From NCBI GenBank assembly GCA_963792875.1, contig CAWBXV010000003.1, forward strand, positions 248,001 through 312,000: 64,000 nt of DNA, written 5' to 3'. Position numbers and translations under genes: made by a program. Of this stretch, positions 19,950 through 28,168 are shown one piece after another. Each line of letters opens with the position of its first letter. Positions within the stretch are counted from its first letter, which is position 1. The stretch comes from JAHEGP01 sp963792875 (GTDB lineage Bacteria; Pseudomonadota; Gammaproteobacteria; Pseudomonadales; JAHEGP01). Below the pieces are notes generated by a model. That model made no database searches, was not told the DNA's origin, and saw only the letters and a program-made list of their open reading frames with translations.

Positions 19950-20093
19950 TTGCCGTTGCGTAAGTGGCTGCAGACCAAATCCGATAACAAAGTGGCGGAT
20001 CGCCTGGACGCCATGGCGCCGGAGGTCACGACCACGGAGACAGCCCCGACGGAAGCAGGGGTCGAGAGGGATAGTTTAACCGGGAGAATGTGA
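19950..20093 (+). CDS. candidate 47-aa protein translationally coupled to csrA
   Basis: A TTG-initiated frame (LPLRKWLQTKSDNK...) of 47 codons runs from 19950 to a TGA at 20091-20093. The last base of that stop is the A of the csrA ATG (TGATG overlap). Purine-rich AAGGGAGAAGG at 19929-19939 could serve as ribosome-binding site. The product would be hydrophilic with an acidic, Thr/Glu-rich C-terminal half. No family is recognised. It may be a real small protein or a leader peptide; a chance open frame is not excluded. Confidence 0.35.
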   Translation: MPLRKWLQTKSDNKVADRLDAMAPEVTTTETAPTEAGVERDSLTGRM

Positions 20094-20284
20094 TGTTGAT
20101 TCTGACTCGCCGCATAGGCGAAACATTGATGGTCGGCGACGAGGTGACGGTAACCGTGCTCGGCGTGAAGGGCAACCAGGTGCGCATTGGTGTCAATGCA
20201 CCCAAGGACGTGGCCGTTCATCGCGAAGAGATTTATGAGAGGATCAAGCAGGAGCAGGCCAACGAACCGCTGCCACCACCGTAA
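20093..20284 (+). CDS. csrA: carbon storage regulator CsrA/RsmA
   Basis: 63 residues from ATG 20093, six bases after GGGAG. The classic MLILTRRIGETLMVGDEVTVTVLGVKGNQVRIGVNAP core carries the conserved RNA-binding residues near the C-terminal helix (VHREEIYERI). It binds GGA motifs in mRNA leaders. Its own ribosome-binding site includes CGGGAGA and an upstream AAGGGAGAAGG, so autoregulation is plausible. It sits between lysC and tRNA-Ser, the usual gammaproteobacterial setting. Confidence 0.97.
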   Translation: MLILTRRIGETLMVGDEVTVTVLGVKGNQVRIGVNAPKDVAVHREEIYERIKQEQANEPLPPP

Positions 20285-20468
20285 AAAGGCGGCAGCTGTG
20301 CTTTCGTTATGTCGCGATTGTGTTATGATTCCGCCCGCTTGCGGGCAGATGGCGTTCGGTTCGCCGTAGCGCGACTGCAAGCAGTGTTCGTTGGCGGGTT
20401 GTGTCTGCAACCCACAGCGTTCATCACTAACCGATATGGCTATGGCGACATGGCTGTGCGGTGGATCA

Positions 20469-20559
20469 GGTGAGGTGGCCGAGCGGCTGAAGGCGCTCCC
20501 CTGCTAAGGGAGTATAGGCTAATCCCCTATCGAGGGTTCGAATCCCTCCCTCACCGCCA
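20469..20559 (+). tRNA. tRNA-Ser(GCT)
   Basis: A 91-base class II tRNA. The acceptor GGTGAGG pairs with CCTCACC, the anticodon loop CTGCTAA gives anticodon GCT, a long variable arm follows, and the T arm is GGGTTCGAATCCC with encoded CCA. A TATGAT at 20324-20329 followed by a GC-rich discriminator (CCGCCCGC) is a plausible stringently controlled promoter. Confidence 0.97.
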
Positions 20560-20565
20560 ATCAAA

Positions 20566-20596
20566 CAAAAAGGGCTCCTTTCAAGGGGCCCTTTTT
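20566..20596 (+). terminator. Rho-independent terminator after tRNA-Ser
   Basis: AAAAAGGGC...GCCCTTTTT forms an A/T-flanked stem beginning about 7 bases after the tRNA CCA end. Confidence 0.88.
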
Positions 20597-20688
20597 GCTT
20601 TCTCGGAGACGTATAGGTCGCGTTGGGGCGCCCCCGGATCGATCTGACCTGCCCCCCACCCTCGTGCCCGCCAGGGCCGGCCGCTTGC

Positions 20689-21315
20689 CTAGCCTAGCCG
20701 GTCCGCCAGGCGCGCGAGCTTTTTCAGGGTCGCGTCGGGCACATCGGCATCGGCTGCGGTGGCGCTCAATCCGGCGAACAGCAGGCCGACGGGGCGTGCG
20801 CCCAGGATCCTGGCGGTCAGGCGCAGTTGGCCCCTGGTACTGTAGAGCCAGCGGCCGGCCACCCCGGGTGCGGCGCAGGCGCTGATCAGCAGCGCCTTTT
20901 TCTGCGGCTGGTGCTGCTTGCGATGTACCGGCGCGGCCCTGCCCCACGGCCAGTAGCCGTAGACGGCGAGGCGCTCCATGAAGCGCTTGAACAGCGCGGT
21001 GACCGAGCCGAAATTGGTGGGTGAGGCCAGGATGAGAGCATCTGCGGCCTCAATTTTTTCGACGAGGGCTGCCATGGCGTCGTCGTGGACGCAGCGCCCC
21101 GGTGCCGCGCCCGCCGCCTGCATGCAGTGGCGGCAGTTCAGGCAGAAATTGATGGGATAATCGCGCAGCTGGATGACTTCGGTGGCAAACGATTGAGCCG
21201 CCAGTTGCGCGACCGCCGCGGCCACGAGCCGGTCGGTGATGCCGCCGTCCCGATAGGACCCATTGATTGCCAAGAGCTTTCGCACGTCGCCAGGCTCCCT
21301 GCCGGAAGTCGCCAA
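20689..21315 (-). CDS. NADPH-dependent FMN reductase / flavodoxin-fold oxidoreductase
   Basis: 208 residues from TTG 21315; a GTG at 21285 would give 198 and sits right before the conserved beta strand KLLAINGSYRDGG. The flavodoxin-like FMN-binding loop GSYRDGG, the CLNCRHCMQ cysteine cluster (CxxCxxC, as in iron-sulfur flavoproteins) and ASPTNFGSVTALFKRFMER assign it to the NADPH-dependent FMN reductase family. It may reduce quinones or flavin, but whether the cysteines hold an iron-sulfur cluster is not shown. It stands alone. Confidence 0.82.
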   Translation of the reverse strand: MATSGREPGDVRKLLAINGSYRDGGITDRLVAAAVAQLAAQSFATEVIQLRDYPINFCLNCRHCMQAAGAAPGRCVHDDAMAALVEKIEAADALILASPTNFGSVTALFKRFMERLAVYGYWPWGRAAPVHRKQHQPQKKALLISACAAPGVAGRWLYSTRGQLRLTARILGARPVGLLFAGLSATAADADVPDATLKKLARLADRLG

Positions 21316-21784
21316 TGCCGCCGATGGATGTGCTGCTCAGACCGCGATCCGCCGGCATTCGACTCGGCGGCCTGTCAGGCTGTCCCGTGAAAGTGTACCA
21401 GATCATCGAGCGCCTGCATGCCGCGTCGCAATCCTTGAAGTCGCCTCGCGGCGCAAGACCGGTCGGGGTATCGTTCAGCCAGTCAGGGCGGCCGTGGCCG
21501 GCACCCGCGGGGCGGGCTCCGGCACATGCTCTCTGGTTATGTCGAGCGGGCTGATAATGCACTTTCGTTGCTGTTGCTGGCGGGTTATTCGCGTTATGGT
21601 AGAGCCGTTAATGGCATTAGCTTCGCGTCGATTGCAGCAATAGTTGGTGGGTAGGGGTGATGGTTGCGGCGCGCATCGACACAGGTCTCGGCCTGTTTAT
21701 TATGCGTCACTCCAGTCCCCGTTCAGCGGGGGCTTTTTTGTGTGGCCGGGCTATTGTCCGCCAAGGCTGCAGTGACAGCCACGG
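21316..21784 (+). other. gene-free interval with candidate sRNA
   Basis: No convincing protein frame occupies these 470 bases. A strong plus-strand terminator sits at 21717-21739, yet there is no plus-strand gene between it and the tRNA-Ser terminator 1.1 kb upstream. Weak promoter-like hexamers (TTGCTG, then TATGGT about 15 bases later, near 21570-21600) could start a transcript of about 130-150 bases. I therefore flag an sRNA candidate with its 3' end at 21739; its 5' end is unresolved. Confidence 0.35.
21717..21739 (+). terminator. orphan Rho-independent terminator
   Basis: CCCCG-TTCAG-CGGGG followed by GCTTTTTT. It points along the plus strand, while both flanking protein genes lie on the minus strand. 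No T-tract is present on the minus side, so it does not serve the genes next to it. Confidence 0.75.
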
Positions 21785-22522
21785 CTACAGTGACAGCCGC
21801 ATGAACACGCGCTCCGGGATATGCTTGATGGCCAGCATGATATAGCGCCAGAAAAACGGCTGATAACTGACCGGCTGGCCGCGGTCCATGGCCTTGACGA
21901 TGCTGCGGGCGACCTGTTCCGGCTGGGCCCACAGTAACCCCTTGCTGAAACCGGCGGTCATGGGGGTATCGACGAATCCCGGCTTGATGGTGCACACGCG
22001 CACGCCATGGCGCTGCAGTCGGTTGCGCAGGCCCGATGCGAAGGCGTCGACCATGGCCTTGGCCGAACCGTAGACGTAGTTCGACTGCCGGCCGCGGTCG
22101 CCGGCGACCGAGCTGATGACGGCCAGGGTGCCGCCGCGCTGCTGTTCCAGCATGCCGGCCAGCTGCGTCAGCAGCGCCACGGTGCTGAGGGCATTGGTCT
22201 GCAGCGCCGCCAGCGCGGCAGCCAGGTCCTGCTGGCAGGCGAGCTGGTCGGGCAGCGTGCCGTGGGCGATCAGTACGGTGTCCAGATGCCCCAGCGCCGC
22301 GCGCGCCTGCGCGATCGCGGCGCCTTGCGCGTCGATCTGGTTGACGTCCAGGATGCCGTATGCGGCGCCGGCGGCGCCGCGGACTGCGAGGTCGGCGCAT
22401 TGCGCCGCCAGGCGCTCGGCGTCGCGGCCCAGCAGAAAGAACTGGTCGCCGCGCGGCGCCAGCAGTCTTGCGGTCGCCTCGGCGATAGCGGAGGTCGCGC
22501 CGATGATCAGTACCTTGCTCAT
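21785..22522 (-). CDS. SDR oxidoreductase, DprE2-like
   Basis: 245 residues. The Rossmann motif is IIGATSAIAEATARLLA, with ISSVAGDRGRQSNYVYGSAKA as catalytic Ser/Tyr/Lys. The sequence style and pairing with a DprE1-like oxidase 4 bases upstream match DprE2, the NADH-dependent ketoreductase that completes epimerisation of polyprenyl-phosphoryl ribose to arabinose in mycobacteria. In gammaproteobacteria the product is unproven. A C-terminal hydrophobic segment (YQPFFWRYIMLAIKHIP) could associate with the membrane. Confidence 0.78.
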   Translation of the reverse strand: MSKVLIIGATSAIAEATARLLAPRGDQFFLLGRDAERLAAQCADLAVRGAAGAAYGILDVNQIDAQGAAIAQARAALGHLDTVLIAHGTLPDQLACQQDLAAALAALQTNALSTVALLTQLAGMLEQQRGGTLAVISSVAGDRGRQSNYVYGSAKAMVDAFASGLRNRLQRHGVRVCTIKPGFVDTPMTAGFSKGLLWAQPEQVARSIVKAMDRGQPVSYQPFFWRYIMLAIKHIPERVFMRLSL

Positions 22523-22526
22523 ATCG

Positions 22527-23825
22527 TCAGATTCCCAGGCGTTGCGATTGCAGCGAGAAGAATGTGCGGTCGGCCCCGTAGCGGGCCCTGACCGCTGCGA
22601 ACGCCTCCCATTGTGGGTAGCTGCGCTTGAAGGTGCTCCCGCGCATGCGCACGTCCTTGGTCAGGTAGATGCGTCCGCCGTAGTCCAGCACCGCGTGGTC
22701 CAACTCCTCCAGCAGCCTGAACAGACCCGGGTCCAGCTTGAAGTCCAGCGCCAGGGTGTAGCCTTCGGTGGGGAAGGAGAGGTAATTGTCGTTGCCGGGG
22801 CCGAAGGCCTTGAGCACTGCCAGGAAGGAGCCGCGCCGCGATTGCGCGATGCGCTCGATAATCGACCGCATGCCCTGCAGCCCGGCGGCGCGCGGCAGCA
22901 CGAACTGGTACTGGGTGAAGCCGCCCTTGCCGTACATGCGGTGCCACTGCCCGATGCCGTCCAGCGGATAGAAAAACGGCTCGTAGTGGACGCGCTCCGA
23001 GATCCGGGCCTGCCGGACGCGGCCGTAATACAGCGCGTTGAACGCGCGGATGCTGTGGCGGTTGAGGGTGGCGCCGGGCAGGTCGACGGGAATGGCCAGC
23101 GTCGGCGGCTTGCCGGCGGTCAGGTAGCCGCGCGGGGCGAAATCGCCCACGTTGAGCAGCGAGCGGCCCAGGCGGGGCCCGCTGGCGAGGCAGTCGATCC
23201 AGGCGACGGAAAAGGGCGCCGCGGCGTGCTCCTCGAACAGCGCCATCACTTCGGCGAGGTCGCGCGCCTTGCAGGTCGTCTGGTCGATATAGGCGCTGGC
23301 GATGCGGTGCAGCCTGAACTCGGCCTCCACGATCACCCCGGTCAGCCCCATGCCGCCGCAGGTGGCCCGGAACAGCTCGGGGTTCACCGAGGGCGAGCAC
23401 TCGATCAGGTCGCCGGAGGGCAGCGCGACGCGCAGCGCTATGACATGGTCGCAGAACGTGCCGGCCACGTGATGATTTTTACCGTGCACGTCGCTGGCGA
23501 CGGCGCCGCCCACGGTGACGTACTTGGTTCCCGGCGTCACCGGCAGAAACCAGCCCCGCGGCACGAATGTGGCCAGAATCTGCGCCAGACTGACGCCCGC
23601 CTCGCAGCGCAACTGCCCGCTGTCCGGGTCGAAGGCGAGGAAGTGATCGAGGCCGCTCGTGTCGATCAGCTGCGGCGCCAGCGAGCTGTCGCCGTAGCTG
23701 CGCCCGAGCCCGCGGGCGATGCCCCGAAAGCCGTCGCGCAGCAGCCCGCCCACCTCATGCGTGCTGCGCGGCATGACCACGGCGGCCTCCACCCGCGGAT
23801 AATGCCCCCAACCGGTGACCTGCAT
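22527..23825 (-). CDS. FAD-dependent oxidase, DprE1-like
   Basis: 432 residues. The N-terminal FAD-binding (PCMH/BBE-type) domain has ARGLGRSYGDSSL and TPGTKYVTVGGAVASDVHGKNHH, the flavin-contacting motifs of the DprE1/aldonolactone-oxidase-like family. A C-terminal substrate domain contains GGRIYLTKDVRM. In mycobacteria DprE1 oxidises decaprenyl-phosphoryl-ribose. The next gene is DprE2-like at a 4-base gap, so they form a two-gene operon. No UbiA-type phosphoribosyltransferase is visible nearby, so the donor lipid and final glycan are unknown. Confidence 0.82.
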   Translation of the reverse strand: MQVTGWGHYPRVEAAVVMPRSTHEVGGLLRDGFRGIARGLGRSYGDSSLAPQLIDTSGLDHFLAFDPDSGQLRCEAGVSLAQILATFVPRGWFLPVTPGTKYVTVGGAVASDVHGKNHHVAGTFCDHVIALRVALPSGDLIECSPSVNPELFRATCGGMGLTGVIVEAEFRLHRIASAYIDQTTCKARDLAEVMALFEEHAAAPFSVAWIDCLASGPRLGRSLLNVGDFAPRGYLTAGKPPTLAIPVDLPGATLNRHSIRAFNALYYGRVRQARISERVHYEPFFYPLDGIGQWHRMYGKGGFTQYQFVLPRAAGLQGMRSIIERIAQSRRGSFLAVLKAFGPGNDNYLSFPTEGYTLALDFKLDPGLFRLLEELDHAVLDYGGRIYLTKDVRMRGSTFKRSYPQWEAFAAVRARYGADRTFFSLQSQRLGI

Positions 23826-24022
23826 CTGTCGTTCTCCTCGTCTGCCCCTGGTCGGCGCTGCCGTGTGGCCGGCAGCGGGCGCCGGTCAGGCGGCTGGCCG
23901 ACTATGCCGCTCAGATTATGGCGGCAAATGCCGTAGGTCTCCACCTCGCTGTCCGCTGCCGGCGTCAGGTGATGCGGACAGCTGCTGCGACAATAAATTG
24001 TGCTCTCGTGGGTTGCGGAATG

Positions 24023-24051
24023 TTGACTGGACGGCGCGGATTCTCTATAGT
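24023..24051 (+). promoter_or_regulatory. sigma70 promoter of tRNA-Arg
   Basis: TTGACT (24023-24028) and TATAGT (24046-24051) with exactly 17 bases between them, ending 22 bases before the mature tRNA-Arg 5' end. This is the best promoter match in the window. Confidence 0.8.
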
Positions 24052-24073
24052 TCGCACCCTCGTGACGAGTTAC

Positions 24074-24150
24074 GCGCCCGTAGCTCAGTTGGATAGAGTA
24101 CCTGGCTACGAACCAGGTGGTCGGGAGTTCGAATCTCTCCGGGCGCGCCA
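24074..24150 (+). tRNA. tRNA-Arg(ACG)
   Basis: 77 bases. The acceptor GCGCCCG pairs with CGGGCGC, the anticodon loop CTACGAA gives anticodon ACG, the T arm is GAGTTCGAATCTC, and CCA is encoded. The neighbouring integrase remnant suggests the 3' end of this tRNA served as an attachment site. Confidence 0.97.
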
Positions 24151-24178
24151 AATAAACGCTTTAAAAACAGAACGTTGG

Positions 24179-24204
24179 AAAAAGGCCCCTCAAGGGCCTT
24201 TTTT
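24179..24204 (+). terminator. Rho-independent terminator after tRNA-Arg
   Basis: AAAAAGGCCC-CTCAA-GGGCCTTTTTT, about 30 bases after the tRNA end. Confidence 0.88.
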
Positions 24205-24243
24205 GTTTCATAAATCAGCGTGAAGATTTCGTGAAACAGGGGT

Positions 24244-24835
24244 TCACATGGAACCCTCCCGTCCCGCCCGCCGAGTGCGGAAAATGACTGATTCCTCCAC
24301 CTCTGCCGCCTCCTGGGCGAAGCGCAGCATGGTCCTGAAATCTGCCGCAGAATAGTGCTGGGTGATCGAGGCGCCGGTGTGGCCGAGGAATTGGCTGATG
24401 ATGTAGTCGGGGCGCCCACCGAGCGCAGCCGCGCGCCCAGGGTGTGGCGCAGGTTGTGGAAGCCGCTGGTGAAGCCCTCGGTGGGCAGCCCCACCTCGCG
24501 CCACGCCTCCTGCCACTGATTGGTCGTCAGTTGGTAGAACGGCCGCCCGGTGCGCGGGCTGGGGAACACCCAGGTGCGGGCGGGGTCTTCCGGGCTGCGG
24601 GCGTCACGCAGTTGCTGCTGATGGTGGTAGACGGCCAGTGCGGCGTCATTCATCACCACCACGCGGTCGCGGTCGTTCTTGTGGTGTTCGGCCGGGATGA
24701 ACAGTAGTGGCCGGTCGAGGTCGCGGTAGCGCTGCTCCCAGGCCCATTGCAGGCCAGCGAGCTCGCGGGCGCGCAGCCCGGTGTGCAGGGCGAAGGTGGC
24801 GAGATCGCGCTGCAGCGGCGATCTGCGTCCTAGTA
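24244..24835 (-). pseudogene. tyrosine recombinase/integrase remnant, 5'-truncated and frameshifted
   Basis: The catalytic domain of a phage-type integrase is recognisable. HTGLRARELAGLQW holds the first catalytic Arg, and FHNLRHTLGARLRSVGA is the HxxR box. In another frame RPDYIISQFLGHTGASITQHYS holds the LGHxS...Y tail. The two parts are joined by a frameshift near 24409-24425, within a GGTGGGCGCC-like run. The N-terminal SAM-like and arm domains are missing; homology stops near 24835 and unrelated sequence follows. Its C-terminus lies 94 bases from the tRNA-Arg 3' end, the usual position for a tRNA-targeting integrase. Confidence 0.85.
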
Positions 24836-24984
24836 CAGTGATGCTGAAATAGCATTCAGCAGGCCAGACACTTCCCACCTTGTTCTGTACGACGGCTTTG
24901 TGCCCAGAACAGACCAAGCGCCCCATCAAGGGCGGCGTCATAGTTTCCAGCAAAGCGTTTGCTACCACCGCAAGCCCGCCTCTT

Positions 24985-25215
24985 CGACTGACTGCATGAC
25001 ACCCTGATCATCTGATTTGCTGCGCCCTTTGAGGAAGCGGCGGGCTGGCTATGCGCCCGGTGGGCAGAAATTGAGGCGCTGGAGTCAAGGGAAAGCAGGG
25101 TTTTTCGGAGTGTATTGGCGGCGAAATGAGTTGGAATTGGCGGGCAAGGGGCTCAGCGACGGCGGTTCGGTGGATGTTGGTTGTGGCGAAGATGTATTTA
25201 ATCCGTCCTATACGC
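24985..25215. repeat. ~220-bp diverged direct repeat, copy A
   Basis: This copy shares two well-conserved segments with 27461-27685. The first is GACTGACT.CATG.CACCCTGATCA followed by CTTTTGAGGAAGCGGCGGG-like sequence. The second is GGCGGCGAAATGAG.TGGAATTGGCG followed by CAGCGACGGCGGTTCG. The middle parts differ. It lies just past the broken 5' end of the integrase; the surrounding 24836-25503 interval holds no gene, only a small TGCTGAA-N6-TTCAGCA inverted repeat at 24842-24861. The class of repeat is not recognised. Confidence 0.7.
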
Positions 25216-25503
25216 CGCTCTCAGACTACTATGGACTGATCCGACTTCCGGAGGGCCTTCGTTCGCCTAGAAGTGGCTGATCAGAGGTCCAATACATGGG
25301 GAAGCCAAAAGCGGTGATTTGGACACCCCCGTTCTGATCTCACAGGTGTGCTGGCATCCGCCCGACCAAGCTCTCATCACGGAGAAATGACAATCCAGCC
25401 CGGCTGGTTCGTCAGCTTGCCATTGCTGGTTATCGTTTCGCTGGCGACCGATCACAGCCCGGAAGAAAATCAGGATATGTTCTAATTTGGGCGGCCGCAT
25501 AAT

Positions 25504-26967
25504 GTGACCTGTCGTGTGTACAACCTTTTGTTCTCTCTCCTTCTTGGTGCTTGCGCTCCCTTGCCCGACATGGCGCCGCCGTTGAGTGAGGCGCAGATGC
25601 CTCACCGGGGGGAATTCGAGGCAGACGTTCGTCAGGTCTTTGGCGACCCTCAGGTTCTCGACAGTGGCCGTTATCTTATTTACGACTGGACAACGGATCG
25701 TCAATTGGTTCTCATCCCGCTCGGATATAGCGGCCTGGCGGGCGCAACCGTCACTGCCGGGCAGCGGTTCCGGATGCGGATCGTACTGGACGATATGCAG
25801 CGAGTATCCAGCGTCGACTGTTCAATCGAAAAACTGGATAGTCACCAGCTTAAAGAGCTCGGCTGCCTCGACCCGGCAGAATTGAGGGCCTTGACCGGCC
25901 CCTCGGAATGGCACGAACTGGCCGACATCACCGGGCTCGCCGATGTTCGGTTCTGGCATTCGGAGATGTCAGGGTCCAACACCAACATGGTGCTGTCACC
26001 CGATGGCAGCATGCTGGCTGCTTCCGACGTAAATAACAGAACCTGGATCATCGATCTCGAAAGCTTCACGCTGCTTGGACGCAGCGATAATACTCCGCCT
26101 GACTTCTGGTCACTCAAGGGTATCCCGGAACCGCGGGCTGCATTTAGCGACGACGGGCAGCGGATCGCAATCACGCAAGGGGACGTGATCTCACTCTTGT
26201 CGCGCAGCAGTGATCAATTCGTACCCGAGGCACAACTAAACGTAAATGATCTTAAGGTCGCAGGTTTTGAGTGCTGCCCGGACGGGCTGATCGGCCTGGG
26301 TGCTGGCCAGGCCTCCCGCATCACGCTTAGCGGCGAGACCAGCGACACCGTCGAGGGAGAAGGGCGTCTGCGTTTTGGCATCGCCGGCGTGGCCGTAACG
26401 AGACAGAGCCCGCCCGGCAGCTTCCGCGTTGCTGCCCTCGACAGCGCTTCTCTTAAGCCTTCACCGCGTGCAGCTTTTCGCGAGAGCAGTCACGAGAACA
26501 TCGTTCTCGATCCGCGCAACGATTTTGCGCGGCACAGAGCTCCTGCTAACTTCGAATTCTCGCGCGATGGTCGCTGGCTGGCACGCAACAGTTGCCGACA
26601 CCTGGAGTTTTGGGACAGCGCGCAGCTGTACGAAAGGCTCACCGACGAAAGCGCCGAAGTAGTCACTCCGGATGCGGCCATGGTTATGACGCTGTCAGCA
26701 GATCCCGGTTACGACGACGATGGCTGCCACGGTCCGATTGCGTTTCACCCGGACGGAAAGATGGTTGCTGCAGCGAGCGCAAAGGCTATCCACATCTGGC
26801 GAATTGAAGGAGGGACGCAGGAATTTCTACTGCCTGTCGAGGAGGGTGGCTACGGACTGCACGCGGTGGCCATCGCATTTGATACACACCACCACCTGGT
26901 AGCGGTTGCGTCCGATTATCGCGGGACACTCTATGTAGCGCGCTGGAGACTTCCTGATCTCCCTTGA
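25504..26967 (+). CDS. lipoprotein with WD40-like repeats
   Basis: 487 residues from GTG 25504. The signal LLFSLLLGACAP is a lipobox, with Cys about residue 17. An N-terminal module (about 30-130) precedes a beta-propeller-like region in which strand pairs recur: MVLSPDGSMLAASDVNNRTWIIDLE, AAFSDDGQRIAITQGD, FEFSRDGRWLARN, IAFHPDGKMVAAASAKAIHIWRIEGG. This is typical of WD40/SMP-like propellers. It is probably anchored in the outer membrane facing the periplasm. GC content is lower than in the flanking core genes. It is bracketed by the two ~220-bp repeats. Confidence 0.72.
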   Translation: MTCRVYNLLFSLLLGACAPLPDMAPPLSEAQMPHRGEFEADVRQVFGDPQVLDSGRYLIYDWTTDRQLVLIPLGYSGLAGATVTAGQRFRMRIVLDDMQRVSSVDCSIEKLDSHQLKELGCLDPAELRALTGPSEWHELADITGLADVRFWHSEMSGSNTNMVLSPDGSMLAASDVNNRTWIIDLESFTLLGRSDNTPPDFWSLKGIPEPRAAFSDDGQRIAITQGDVISLLSRSSDQFVPEAQLNVNDLKVAGFECCPDGLIGLGAGQASRITLSGETSDTVEGEGRLRFGIAGVAVTRQSPPGSFRVAALDSASLKPSPRAAFRESSHENIVLDPRNDFARHRAPANFEFSRDGRWLARNSCRHLEFWDSAQLYERLTDESAEVVTPDAAMVMTLSADPGYDDDGCHGPIAFHPDGKMVAAASAKAIHIWRIEGGTQEFLLPVEEGGYGLHAVAIAFDTHHHLVAVASDYRGTLYVARWRLPDLP

Positions 26968-26975
26968 GCTAAAGC

Positions 26976-27386
26976 CTAGTGCTTGAAAATTTCGCCACCC
27001 TTCATTACAAAACTCACATCCTCGAGTAGTTCGACAGTTTCCAGCGGGTTTCCTTCCACGGCAATGATGTCGGCATAGTGGCCTGCCTCGATGGCACCGA
27101 CCTTTCCGGTCCAGCCGATCAGTTCTGCAGCATGAATCGTCGCCGCCTGTATCGCCTGCATGGGTGTCATGCCGTACTCGACCATGTAGTGAAACTGCTT
27201 GCCGTTGTCGCCGTGGGGGTACACGCCGCCATCGCTGCCGAAGGCCATGCGGGCACCGGCTTCAAAAGCCTTGCGAAAGTTATCGCGCTGCAACTGCCCG
27301 ATTTGCCGTTCCTTCTCCAGCGATTCCGACAACATGCCGACGGCGGCGCCATGTTCGAGAATGAAGGTGTCGTTGTAGATGTCCAT
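26976..27386 (-). pseudogene. amidohydrolase C-terminal fragment
   Basis: 137 residues matching only the C-terminal third of imidazolonepropionase-like metal-dependent amidohydrolases. It contains FRKAFEAGARMAFGSDGGVYPHGDN (with the metal-binding Asp), MTPMQAIQAATIHAAELIGW and ADIIAVEGNPLETVELLEDVSFVMKGG. The N-terminal metal-binding HxH and central lysine/histidines are absent. Homology stops near 27387, shortly before repeat copy B, so the gene was cut off by rearrangement. Confidence 0.8.
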
Positions 27387-27460
27387 GACGAGAAACAGAG
27401 CCCTCCGCCGAGTTGGCGATGTTACCTGAGGGGAGGGCGCCGCCGCAGGCCCGTCTATTT

Positions 27461-27685
27461 GACTGACTCCATGGCACCCTGATCACCTGCGCTGCTGCGC
27501 CTTTTGAGGAAGCGGCGGGTAAGCTATTGGCTGGATACCGAGAATTGGGCTGAAAGAGGTTGAAAACTGGTGCGCCGAGGGTGAATCGGCGGCGAAATGA
27601 GCTGGAATTGGCGAGGAAGGGTGCCAGCGACGGCGGTTCGATAGATGTAGACTACATCCATTGTGCGCTTTATCCTATCTACACT
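27461..27685. repeat. ~220-bp diverged direct repeat, copy B
   Basis: The second copy of the repeat at 24985-25215, in the same orientation, about 2.25 kb from it. Both copies sit at the broken 5' end of a truncated minus-strand gene, so they may mark former element ends or recombination points. Apart from the amidohydrolase fragment, this repeat and the transposase fragment below, 27387-28168 carries no gene. Confidence 0.7.
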
Positions 27686-27962
27686 CTGGACTCCCAGTCG
27701 TTGCGCGAATGTCATCGTCGAGTTCAGGTAGCCTCTGCGTTACCGTGGGGCGGCCACTGCTTCCTTTTCTGCGGTCAGCACACGGCCCAGATTCCAATTC
27801 AGTCTGCCCTTTCCTGATCGTGCCACGATTCCATCCCAGCAAGCGCTCGGCTAAGCGTTGACCACCGCGGCCGATCAGGTTCACCACGCCAGCCATAAAC
27901 ATACGCCGATCACTCCCTTGCAGCCGTTCTGCCGTGGTCCGGCATAGTGATACTTCATCCAC
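27675..27962 (-). pseudogene. transposase N-terminal fragment (ISAzo13-like, tentative)
   Basis: A 95-codon frame contains RMFMAGVVNLIGRGGQRLAERLLGW..GTIRKGQTELESG and SSGRPTVTQRLPELDDD. This resembles the N-terminal helix-turn-helix region of ISAzo13-type transposases, where a GRGG..A..G.SR.TI..G..EL pattern precedes a GRP/GGR linker. The catalytic DDE domain is absent and the frame runs into repeat copy B. Confidence 0.45.
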
Positions 27963-28168
27963 ACCCGCATCGCCTTAATCTGCCAAGATTGAGGCGCGAA
28001 GATAATTAATTCAACAGCTTGCAGGCTATACCACCATTGGGGTGATCTACTTTTGCCAGGGCCCTTGGGAGCCCGGATTTTTACCTTTGACATGGATCAT
28101 GTGAAGGCGTAGTTCTATAAGCGTTGAAGTATCATCAAACAAAAACAATTAAGGCCTCGGGAGGTACA

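Noticed and set aside
19950..20093. Treating the csrA-coupled frame as a firmly established gene
   Set aside because: TTG start, no homology recognised, and only 47 codons; kept at low confidence pending conservation data.
22116..23936. 606-codon plus-strand frame
   Set aside because: Antisense to the DprE1/DprE2-like pair, which carry clear FAD and SDR motifs.
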